This document shows positions 13,801 through 25,800 of a stretch of 64,000 bases of DNA, in pieces; position 1 is the first letter of the stretch, and the number at the start of each line of letters is the position of its first letter. A program made the translations under genes and the position numbers. The stretch is from Porites lobata. Its lineage: Eukaryota > Cnidaria > Anthozoa > Scleractinia > Poritidae. The stretch covers positions 202,001 through 266,000 of the forward strand of contig CALNXK010000362.1 in the NCBI GenBank assembly GCA_942486035.1, given 5' to 3'. The notes beneath the pieces were generated by a model. It was not told the DNA's origin, made no database searches, and saw nothing but the letters and a program-made list of their open reading frames with translations.

Positions 13801-16800
13801 ACCTAATCCCGCTGTTACACTACGGAGAGGCTCTGTAGACAGAACAGCAATGGAGAATAGAAGTTTTGTTATTACCTCAGAAAATGTGGACTACAATAGC
13901 AATTTAAAATCAAGAAGTTCAAGTGCTCTTGAGAGCAGTAGTGGGAACACATGTCGCATGGACGGATCTTATTTTATGGCTGCCACTGATTCTATGGGTA
14001 GACCCCTTGCACTTCGATTTGAGAAAGGATCTAAAGTTGGTAACACGCTCACCGTTTTGGAGGATTCCTGGACAAAGACTCGCTCTCATTCACTTCCTGT
14101 TGCGGAACTCCAAGGTTTTGAAGAGCGAAGCAGAACTAGTAGCACCTTGAGTGATGTAGGCAAGGTTAGAACTGCGAAAGTAACTGATGCCTATAGCTTA
14201 AGTGCTGATCGTAGTGCAGTAAGCATTCCTCCATTTATGCTTTCATCGCCAAGAACTGTTGCGTCAGACAGCCCATCAACAACATATATGAATACAAACA
14301 CAGATGTGGGCTCTCGCCAACCAGTAGCAACTGATCCAGGCTTCCAGAAGACTCGACTGTCGCACGAGGAAACTGCCTCATATCTAATAAGAACATTAGC
14401 CTCCCGCATGAGTAAGGATCGTCAGGGGAGTTTGAAATCATCAACTATGGGAACTACCCTGTCGGAGAGTAGAGATGTGTATTCACAGCAACAGAGTAGT
14501 TCTAATGGACAGTGGGTAGGATCAGAATCTAACGCAGAAAATTACAAAGAATCAGATTCACCTCATCCTGCAAAAGTCCCTCGGCAAGGGGACAACCACA
14601 TAAAGCCTGTTGGCTTTTCCAATCAGGTGTCAATGTTCCCAAACAAACAATCCTTTGAGGAAGTAACGTTTTCCCCATCACCTGTTTCTACTGCATCAGA
14701 ATCGGATGCTTCTCTTCCTAACAAACAGGGCAGTCCAAAACCGAGGCGTGTTTCTTACTTAATGGCAACCTCACGAGGCAATGCATCCCCATCCGACCAG
14801 AAAATTTGGGCTACTGCTCCACAAACCAAAAAGCCCACAAAGTCATCTGTGTTTGAGGCATTGTCGACAATGTTGCCACCAGTTATGGTGCATGTTTCAT
14901 CCGGGATGGAGCTCTGTGAAGATGTTGGAATAGAAGAAGGGATGGATATTCATCCCAACGAACAGGAAGATGAGGTATATTGTACCGGGAATGATATAAC
15001 ATAAATTAACAATGATATTAAGCAATTATTGGATAAGGTTGAGTATGATCTGAAGAATTATGGACATCAACTTATACATTTGTAATACCCTCCTCAGATC
15101 ATGTGAAAGCCGAGTTCAATAATTGTTTTATCACTAGTTCAAAATAATCCCAACTGTAGTTCAAAAACAAGCTGATGTTACATGTACGTTCACTTGTAAA
15201 AATTTGCCTTGTTTCAGCTATTTCATGATATAAAGGCCAATTTAGTTCTGCAGATGTTCTCCAAATAGCAGATGTCACCTCTCAAGTGGTACTTTTGCTG
15301 TTCTTGCTATGCTTTTTGGCAGTGGTTTGGCTTTTTCTTTGTTGTGAAATTTATGTCTAAAAAATTCTGCCATTTTGTATTGTTGTACAAATACAATGCA
15401 ACCTCATCCCCAGAGCTCCATGGTGTACCTCCATTTTTGGATGGATTCTTAATGCATTTTCTTTTGCTTTATTACTCTCAGCCTCATAACCAAGTATGAA
15501 TTATTTAAAGTTTGAAACTGAGGACTCAAATGCAATGCATAACAGGGGCGGATCCTGGAATTTTTGATTGGGTGGGGGGGTTCAAACTTTGTTTCAGAAA
15601 AGACTGTTGAACTTTTTTGTGGTAAATTACTTCTCCCCCATAATCCCCACACCCCCACACCCCCACACCTCCACACCCCCTCCTACCAAATGCGGTTGCC
15701 AATAAATTTCCTTGGCCAGTTAAAAAGTAGGAAAATACATGTACATTGTACAGCTGTATTGCTCATTGGGTAACACTTCAGGTGGCAGAAAACCTGTGAT
15801 CTGGATATTCAAGTTTAACATCGCTGTTTTGTTTGTCTTTTTAAAAAGAATTCCGTTTGCTTCCTTTATGTATATGTATACTACAGAGTGAATTTACTGT
15901 ACTTATTCACCAATGATTGTTTTTTTTCTTCTGGCAGGTTTTTTCAGGTTTAACTGAAGGCAAAGTTACAAGCGAAAGCACAGTTCAGCGAACAGGCAGA
16001 CGCGTTTCTTATGTAATGGCAACTTCATCTCCAAAATCAGTCAAGTATGAAATGACTCTAGAAGAAACTAAGGAAGAAGAGGTACATTGTAATGTTTAGC
16101 AATGATATTTTTATTGTGGCAAACATTAGATTAATTTTGTAATGTGTTGCAGCATCAAAATTAAAAAAAAATTAAAAAGCAATTGATTCTTATTAATTCT
16201 GGGTAGCATTATTTATCACACAAGCATTCTGACATCAATTTACACTCAAGAAAATACTTATGTGATTACAAGAACTCTGTTTGTAGGAAAGTTCGTAAAA
16301 AAATGAATAAAAGCTATTTCAATAAAAAGTCCTCAGCTCTGTTCTGTAAAAATACATGTATTGTCAGTATATAAAAGACATACATTGTAAGTACACCTTA
16401 TTTTAAACCTATTAAGTTGTGTACATGTACATTGAATAACTAATTTGCCTACAATACAGCTCTAATTAAGTGACAAATAAATGAATCAAAGTATCAATCA
16501 GTCAATGATGATTTAAGTTTTTTTATGTTTTTATCACAGGAAACAAAAGAGCAGGGCGATGCAGTGCCAGGAATGTTAGAGGTAAGGGCCGCATTTTCAG
16601 AAATTTCGTATGAATTTGAACTGGTCGTGTTGCAGTAAGCTCATAACGCGGTTATTTTATGCATATGGCTTGAATTGTGCTGTTGAGTGCTTTATAGTTT
16701 AAGGAATAGCATATAAGTCTAACATACACTAATGCACCAGGCATCGCAAGGTTTTCCTTTCTTTTATTTCCACCTGTAAATTGTAAATTATAATTTGTTT

Positions 16801-19800
16801 ACCCACGACGCACTTAGGAGTTCTTATGAACTCGTTCAATGTGTCCGTGGATTTCAGATTAAATTGCAATTTGGAAGAGTTGGTTTTTGAGGAGAGGTGA
16901 AAACGAAAGTACCCCGTCCCGGAGAAAAACCTCTTGGAGCAAAGGAAAGAACCAACAAAAAGCTTATTCTGAACCCATAATTATGTGACATCGACGCCAG
17001 CATTGTAACCCAGGCCACATAGTGGGAGGGAGGGGACGGTGCTCTGACCACTTTGCCTCCCTTGCTACCCCTACATGTTATTAAGTTAAGTACTGCATAT
17101 TTTTACGATATAGTGGCGAGTAGGAATTCATTTATGTTTTCAATTGCAGGTTTATAAGGAAGGTCTTCTTTGGAGGAAACTTGCTGTTGTCGATGGAGGA
17201 AAGGTTTGTAATGGTGATAATTTGATATTTTAGCTGTATTTAAATGCCATTAACTTTGACATTTCTTTTAAAAAAACAATGTTACCTTTTTCTCCTTTCC
17301 TTTTTCTCTTCAGCGTTCAAGTGCACGATCTTGGAAGCCGGTGTTTGCTGTTCTACGGGGCCATATTCTCTATTTACATAAAGACAAAGGCTCTGCACAT
17401 CAGGTTAGATTGAGAGTGAGCTAAACTCAGACTCCTCTTACATGCCCACGAGTCTCGTTGCATCTTATGGACTGATACTTTTATAATTGTTATAGTTCAT
17501 TTTGAACAGCTTTTTGTCTTGTTTTTATCATTAAAATTAATAATAATGAATGCTTTCCTTGGCCAAAAAACATGTTTACTCTGTCCTTATCTGTGTATGT
17601 AAGTGTAGGCATATTGTAAGTGGTTATCAATTATCCAGTACTGTACTAGAGTTAATAAGTTAACTCTATAATTGACAAGCCTCACATCTGCTGGAGGAAG
17701 TGCATGTGGCAATCACTTGTAGAGGCGTTAGGTTTACCAAGCGAATCACTTTTGGTTCCTTTGCAATAGACTCCTTGCGAAAAAGAAAAAAAATTGCTAG
17801 GCATGGCTTGCACACACTTTCCGTGGCTACAAGGTACACGATCCAAGAGAAAACGGCCGCAATTTTTCGACGCTACCACTTGTTTCCCCACGAAATGACG
17901 TCTAAGAAACGTGCGCAAAAATTCCATACTGATAACGTATCAGTACCCAGATCTGGCAAGTTCTTGTGATTGAATGAACCAAATTTTCAACCAATCACAA
18001 GCACTTCCCAAATCCGGGTAGTGACGCATCATCAGTATGGGATTTCTGCGCTCGTTTCTCAGACATCGTGTTGTGGGGAAACAAGTGGTGGCGTCGCCAA
18101 ATGTCAGCTGTTTTCTCAAGCTTATGATACATGCATGTGTGAAGTTCGCAAGTGACGTAGTTTTCACTAGTAGTTTTTTTGCACTAGGGACTGAAATAAG
18201 ATTTTTTTTTACATATGGCACGTGACATGTTCTCGTCCAATCAGGAAGCACGTTTGACCTAAGAGATTATGAATTTTTTCTTTTAGGAGGATATTTCTGA
18301 TGAACAACCAATCAGTATCAAGTCCAGCATTGTCGACATTGCACATGACTATACCAAAAGGAAGAACGTTTTTAGGTTGACCACATTCAATGGGTCTGAG
18401 TTCCTATTTCAGGTACATGAACTTTTTTGTTTCGTTTCAATGTCATTTTTCCTGCTTATTGGTGTCACTCTCCGAGGTGCTCTGGCGGCGTGGTGGGAAA
18501 ATGAAGGGGAGCTTGTAACTACGTCTCCGGAATTTTGAATTCTCCTTCCAATTCCCCTGTTGCTCCCCGTCGATTGAGCTGTCAGATTTCCGTCAATCAG
18601 CGCGAAGCGGAAACGAACGCGAATTTAAACAAACGTTGAAAAACACGTGCCAAGGGTAATGACGTCATAACTAATGTCATCTCTGCCAATCAGCATTTCG
18701 CATCGACTTTTTCGATGCAGATATTCAAATTCCAGAGACGAAGTTGCAAGCTCCGGAGAGCTTTCTCGCAGGCTAAAATTAGCCCAAATCAGTGCATGTA
18801 TGTAGGTCCTTTTTCCTCTCTGCTTGACTGTGTAATGCGGAATAAAGTACTTCAAAGCTGTGGTTGACACTTTTGCCGTTAAACGTTTAGCACATCATCC
18901 ATATACTGCTTACTTGCTAAAAAAGTGCGCACACTGTTGTCCGTAAAGAGTATGGGACATAGTTGCGGTGTGGTGGTCTTCATGTATCTCAAATTCACAC
19001 TCATTTCACTCATGTTAGGGCTCATTCATAACTCATTACTTCTGTTCATTAATTGCGATTTGCACCAAAAGCAATTTGAGTAAAAATTTTACCCAAACAG
19101 GGTTGTAAATAGCTCGCGTTCGATATATTAAAATTCTAACATGACTTGGAGGCTTTAGGGTCAAAATGGCAAGTTGTTCACGACTCCATTGTCTCGTAAT
19201 TCCCCAGAAGAGAATTGAGCACAAAAAAAACAAACCAAGCTTCGGAGGTATGTTAGAATCTTAATATACCGAACGAGGGCTATTATCCCTGAATAACCCT
19301 GAGGGGAGTGGATAATCATATATTTACAATTTGCAATTAAAAAGTGTTTGAAAATGAAACCGCAGAATTGTCGTTGCTGATTTCCAACAAAATATGTGAA
19401 CAGGCACGGAGGAAACTTTGTAATAATATTTTTTAAAATCTCTTTTTTTGTGTGTATTCCGTTTCAGACTGAGGATCACGACTCTATGATGTCTTGGATT
19501 GCCGCAATACAGGCCAACAACAACCCTGATGAGGATGTGAGACTTTTTTCCTGTTATTTTATTTTACTTGCTTATTGGAAGTAAAGGTAGCAGTAGAGAA
19601 GGAGAAGTCGTCACGTCACGTTGCCATGGTAGTAAAATTTCTGGATGACAGCAAACCAAAAACGTCACTTGAAAAGTGAATTCACACTCTTTCAAAATTC
19701 ATCGATCTTATTCAATTTCATTTGATTTGTCAAATCATGGCGAAATTTTCTGGGGTTAAATCCGTAAAGATCGTATCTGAGTTTAGAGGAAGAAAAAGAA

Positions 19801-22800
19801 AATTTTGTCTTGTGTTATCTAGTCCATAAAGTGGGCGCGTGAAATTAGAAGTTTTATGTCGCACGTGCAAAATTATTGTCGTCAGGGGCGGATCAAGGAT
19901 TTTTTTTAGGATGGGGTGCACTCGTCTCTTGCTCTACTTCAACACCAATAAACCACATATTTTTTTTTTTTTTTGCAAAATACTAGTTTTATTAGAAAAC
20001 CGCAGATCATCACATGGGGGGTGGGGCGCACCCCCTGCACCCTCCCTCTAGATCCGCCCCTGATCTTTCTAATCTTAACCTGATGCTTTTTTGCCATTCT
20101 CGTTGCCGTCGTCATCGTCGTTGCTTAAGCTCCCTATTGTTGTGATCCAGAAATTTTGCTACCATGGTAACGTGACGTCACACATCTCTCTACCCAAGAT
20201 AAGATACTAGGGAGCTCAAGCAACAACGACGGCGACGGCTACGAAAACGTCACTGAAAAAATGAATTCGCGCCGCCTCAAACTTTATCACGCTTGTTCCA
20301 TTTTCGTTTAATTCGTCAAATGTTGGCAATTGTTTTGGAGTTGAATTCTATAGTTCAAGAAAAGAAAAAGAAAGTTGCTGTATTGTGTTCCCGTCCTCGA
20401 CAAAACGTGAAATTAGGCACTTTCACGGTCCAATTTTCGTGTTGTTTGGGGTCAGGGAAACGCACCATTGGTGACTTCTCTTCCGGGCAGCTGCTACATG
20501 TGCATGACCCCTTTCACGGCGTAGTCGTGCAACGACGGTTAAAAGATGTACAAAAAAGCGTGATGCACGTCCAAAGTTGCTGTTCTAAACCTATTGCTTT
20601 TTTGCGGTTCTCGTTGCCCTCGCTGTGGTCGTTGCTTAAGCTCCCTACAGCTTACTAAGAGGTTGGGGGTTTTTTATATGCTACAAAGTAGTAGTTTGTT
20701 TATGCGTTTTCTGATTGGCTCTAATCCCCCGGCTAATTTAAATTCTTCATAACCAACTATCGCTTATCTTATTTGGAAGATGCGAGCAATATACCATAGA
20801 TTCGACGATATGAATTATGATATGACATCAATCAACCTCGTTTCCAGACGCGGCAACCTAACTGTTCTTGAGTGAACTAAAAGGGAAAATGGCATTCACG
20901 CCCATTCGAAGACGAAATAGCGGAATTCCTAACTAACTGATCACCGATCGTTAAATCAACCAATCAAATGCTTGCTTTATCTTATAGGAAAATGGCGTTA
21001 GCAGCCAGAGTTTGATTATAAGAAGAATGAAAACAGTGGAACATGAAACTTCAGGGTGAGAATGATAGTACTAATGTTATCCGTCCAGCTGGAGTACGGG
21101 CACAAGCTCCGCACACATAGTCGCCGGAGTCATACGCAAATCAAAATGTTACAGAGCTTTAGATTTGAGAACGAGTACGAGTACGAGTACGGGATGTAAC
21201 TTAGAGGTTTTTTTGCGTATTCTCGACTAGCCTGCGAGCAAGCTCTCCTATTTGGGCGAGCGAAGCGAGCCTCGCGAGAACGCGCGAGCGAGGGGCCGAG
21301 GAAAGGAGAGCTTGCAACCATCTCTCATAAATTTTCATTTCCACCCCGGAAACCCCGGGACTCCACAAAGCGCGAAAATTGTCACCGCAAACGTGCGGCA
21401 GATTAGAAAAGTGACAACCGCCTGTCAAGTAAGTTTAGACAGCCGAGGGCACGTAGAGTTACTTATTTATAAATCGCTTTCACAACAGCATTAAAGCAAT
21501 GTTTTTAATATCACTGATATGTTTTTTTTTTTCACGGGGACATCGAACTTCAACGTGTCCGCTCGGATAAGAACTCACTACTTTGATTCTCGTTTCGTTT
21601 ACTTTTGAAAGGTCGTCAATACTGCAGCGTAGAAGACTACTCCCCATCGCAATCACCAACAAAAACATCATATATTTGTCCGTCTGGAACTGGAGAATAG
21701 CGTTTTTCGGCACTTGGTTCTCTTAAGGTTTACTCCAGTTGCTTCCAACTCTTTCTCTTTTCCTTCTTTACGATCAAGCTACACAGCTACACTGTCAAGT
21801 ACATGTTTCTGAATTTTTCTACCCAGTAGAATTCAATCGGGCGAAAAAACGATGTTGGAAGGCAGCGCTTTAATCACTCTTCACTTTCTTTCTCCCGGTT
21901 TTCAGAACTAAACAAGGCGCTTGACACAAATGAATACAACTGATGAAGGGTTTTCATTTTCCTTCCACAAGAACTACAAACTCGGTCCGACTTATCCTCG
22001 GCACGCAATATTCTCTTTGCGAGAATTACAACAAACGAGCCCGTCTGCATTGAGCGCTGAAACAAGTTCTCGGTACCAATCTGATCCCCCTGAGAACCAA
22101 ATTTGACACACAGACGAAGCGGGTGCCAGCTTGGCCTGTTATCAATCAAATTTGATTTCCGGAACGTCATTTTTCAGCCAATGGTATTTCCCTTCGTCTG
22201 GGCGAAGTACAAATGAAAATTTGTAAGGGATGGTTGCAAGCTCTCCTTTCCTCGCTCGCGCGTTCTCGCGAGACTCGTTTCACTCGCCCAAATAGGAGAG
22301 CTTGCTCGCAGGCTAATTCTCGACAAGTTTTCAACCCGGAAAGCTTCATTGCACTATTTTTCATCTGAAAAATTAGTAAGGTTATCATTTTTAGAGAAGG
22401 CTTAGCCCTTTCCCGGTCGCAAACCTACCCTAGTAGAATAACGACTACTATCACGTTTTCCCGCCAAAATGATGCTGGTTTTACGCGCGAGTACTACTCA
22501 GTATTGAGGAAATCTCGTACTCGTAGTCGTCCTCGTCTCAGAATCTAAAGCTCTCTTCTATAGCTTGAGTGTTCGCCGTCTTTGAAAACGAAAAAGAAAC
22601 TGGGTTGAGTAAACTTTTGCAAAGAATTCTGGGACTGTTATTAGGATTTGGCTAATAGCTAACCGGCGCTTCCACGCTAACAATCCCAGAAGCATTTGCG
22701 AGACGCATTTCGGCTCCAGTTGCCTTCTCGTTTCAAAGGTGGTGAGTGGATGATCTGTAAAACACCGACTTGTGGTCAGTGTTTTTCTTTTGCGTCGTTT

Positions 22801-25800
22801 TCTGTTTTTGGCCAGAATAACACAATAGAAAACGTAAGAAATGATTAATGGGCCCTAAGCCTGTCCTTGCGTTTTGGCGCTTTAGTATAGATGGTTTTCA
22901 CAGTGACGTCATCAAATTGTAAAGTCAAAATAGCGAGGTTTTACGAATTCTTACGAACACTAGGTTGAAGATAAACAAAAAGTTAATCTTTGTACAAGTT
23001 TTCAGTCCCATAGCATGTTTCATTTCGAAAATACAGCAATTTGAACTTCCGAGTTTTCAGAGTGCGTGACACCAAAATAGGAATGCTGTCTCGTTGAAAA
23101 AAAGTCTCTCCTCTTGATTTTCAGCAGTATAACCATTTCAAGTATTAGAAGATATGTTTATGCGCACGTAGGCTAGTTCTCGAGTGAAAAGAAGGAGCTT
23201 TTATTGAACAAGTGAACTCCTGATATTTTTGTTGATTTTCGGCGGCCATATTGGTGCACCAAAACTGTGCACCAATATGGCGTCTCCATACAGAGCTCTA
23301 CAAAGATGCGTGAAACGTTTCGGCAAATAACTCAGAAACTGTGGGCCAAAAAGACCTGAGACTTGGACAAATTGTTTAAAAATTAGTCCTTTATAACATA
23401 TCATTTTCTTGGCTTCTTTCACTGGACGGTTTTCAAATTATTTTTTTGTTGCGTGACAGTGAAAACGATCTATAAACCTTTTTCTCAGTCATTTGCTCAT
23501 GAACGAGTGCTCCAGGTTAAGCCTTGTTCTAAACATTGTTTTCTGGGTTAAAGTGTCTCTTTTCACTTCAAACTTACTACGTTGTTGTTGTCAAAGAAAG
23601 GCAGCTTTTTTTATCGGTAAAAGGAAAATATTGTTCCTGTTGCTCCTAAGATTCTGTGGTAGAAGTAAACTCCAAGTTCATAATTCTTAGCCAAACTTCC
23701 ATTGTCTCATTTTATCACGGACTTCGCACTTTTGTCAAAAAAAGAGGTGTTTTTACTAAAGTAGACTACTTAATGATTTCTCTTTCAGATCAAGTACAGT
23801 TTCGTCAGGTCACAAGTTATCGCCCCCGGTGAACACTAAAATTTCTGTTATTCCGGGAATATCTAACATCAAGAAAAGCTTGTCTTTTAAGCACATAACC
23901 ACCGGACAAAAAGGTACAATGATGATTTCTTGGTGGCAATACCCTTTGAACAATGACATTTCTAAGGAGTTTACACCCCATTCAGGAAGCCTACAACTAC
24001 CTTATCAAAAGTGGCCGTCATATTTATTCTTCCAGCAAACTACGCTTATTGACGGAAAATGTTATGAACATAACCATACGTTTGTGTTAGAATGTACGCA
24101 TGATTTATGAAAACAAAGAGGCAAATACTACTGAGACCTTGATTGGGAAAACCAGACGTACAAGCTAAAGAAGTCTAAAGGCAACTCTTTCTTAACAGAC
24201 ACCTCATATAAGACAGACACCATCTGTCCAGCGGTTTAACTTTAACGTTTACACGTGCCCATCCATACATTGCCTCTATTTTATTTACGCGCGTAAAATT
24301 TACGTGCGTGCGGCCACGCACGGAAAAATTACGCGACAGTGGAAAATCCACCCTTAGTCAGCTGGTCCTAAAAGCGTCCGTCGTAAAAGGAGTTGACTTT
24401 ATTGCATGACAAGTTGTTGAGAGGTTTATTCAGTGGATGGTGCCATCCACCCTGTGAACAACAGCGATTAGTGTTATGAGTATTGGGCGTATAAAGCATG
24501 CGAATGATACCTGGAAATGTGTTACTGGTCCGTGAAGTTAGGTGAAAGAACATGAAATTTACCCTAACCTTTGGTGTCATATTTGTGATTTTCAGGAGAA
24601 AGTGGGAAAAGCCATTCAAATAAGTCTCTGAAGAAGCGTAAGAAGCTGCAGCACCCTAACAGTTATCCTTCAGGTAAATTCCTCCTTTTCCAGGAGGGTT
24701 TGTTTATTGCACTATGTTCCCCAATCTGCTTTCACCACATTTAACTTTTTCTTCCACTAATGGTAGCTTGCGTGGATGGCGCGCGAGATAAGCGATGTTG
24801 CGCGAGTGTGGGGGACGAGCAGAGAGTAGAAGTAGCAGAAGAGACGTTGGTGACGATGATTTATGTAGTTAAGTTTCCTTTCGACGAGCGTTTGTAATTC
24901 CTTTGTCATTGGTGTAATGTTCATGCGATCCTTTCCATTGTCACCACCGTTCGGCGACTTGGGAACTGTAGCAATTACTTTCGCCGACTCAAAGACAAAC
25001 ACTGTCACATTCTGGCCCATTTCTGCACTCGTCATCCAGTTACAGCCCGGTCTCGCTCCCGTTCGCGCATCTTATACACTCCTATTCTACGGAAACTTGA
25101 TGTTAATATGCGTAATTCGGTGGTATTTTTTTCTTACAGGGCATTCGATTGGCGTTCCACTAGAGCTTTGTCCACCATCTAAGAACAACAAGGTCAGTGT
25201 AGAGCAGAACTGGTCGTTTTCCTATGTTTCTAAGTGCACGTAGCCGACAAGAACGGACGTTACCACCTCAGCTCGACATGTCTTCGGCCTAAGGCGCAGT
25301 TCACTTAGAAGAATTGACCGAAACCGCAAACCGCGCATGAAAAGTCTCTTGCACAAAGAGTACTCTCTGTAGACTTGCCCACTGGTCGACTTTCTCTCTT
25401 AATAACCGAGCCCCACCCCCTGACATGAACGCCTCTATTTGTGTTTTTGTAGATGATTCCTTTGATCGTGGAGCACTGTTGTGATGTGGTGGAAAGAAAG
25501 GGACTGGAAACTGTTGGAGTCTACAGGTATCGAATTATGAAATCCTTTTGGCAACAGAGTTCTTTAATTAACATAATTATGATATGTCCCTCTCAAACCG
25601 GTCCTAGCCTGCAGCAGGCTCCAAGTTTTTCGCACAGTCGTGCAGTGAAAAGGTGATACGAAAAACGCGCGGGGGCTGGGGACAGAGTAGGCGTGCCTCT
25701 TCCCCAGGTCGCACGCGTCTTATTTGCCTTATCCATATTATCTGAGAGCCTGGGACAGGCTATACCGGCAAAGCTATACTTGAAGCGTGAAAGTAACTTC

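Larger units (their letters stand above)
17150..19536 (+). other. ARHGAP21/23: PH domain exons (coding exons 9-12)
   Basis: Four phase-0 exons encode residues 672-784. The order is [65 protein letters not shown] and MMSWIAAIQ. The last holds the invariant PH-domain tryptophan of the C-terminal helix (W771). The [11 protein letters not shown] block is a diagnostic match to ARHGAP21/23. In this family the region contributes to membrane or Arf-GTP binding (family knowledge); the sequence does not settle ligand preference. Confidence 0.93.

Noticed and set aside
17700..18251. Several overlapping open frames on both strands
   Set aside because: They come from the palindromic foldback at 17851-18116 and mirror one another.
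20293..20658. 121-codon open frame in intron 12
   Set aside because: It lies almost entirely within the 20208-20647 MITE, and related copies of that MITE do not preserve the frame.
21874..22170. 98-codon minus-strand open frame inside the 1.09-kb transposon, considered as a transposase remnant
   Set aside because: No DDE or zinc-finger pattern of any transposase family is visible and it is too short.
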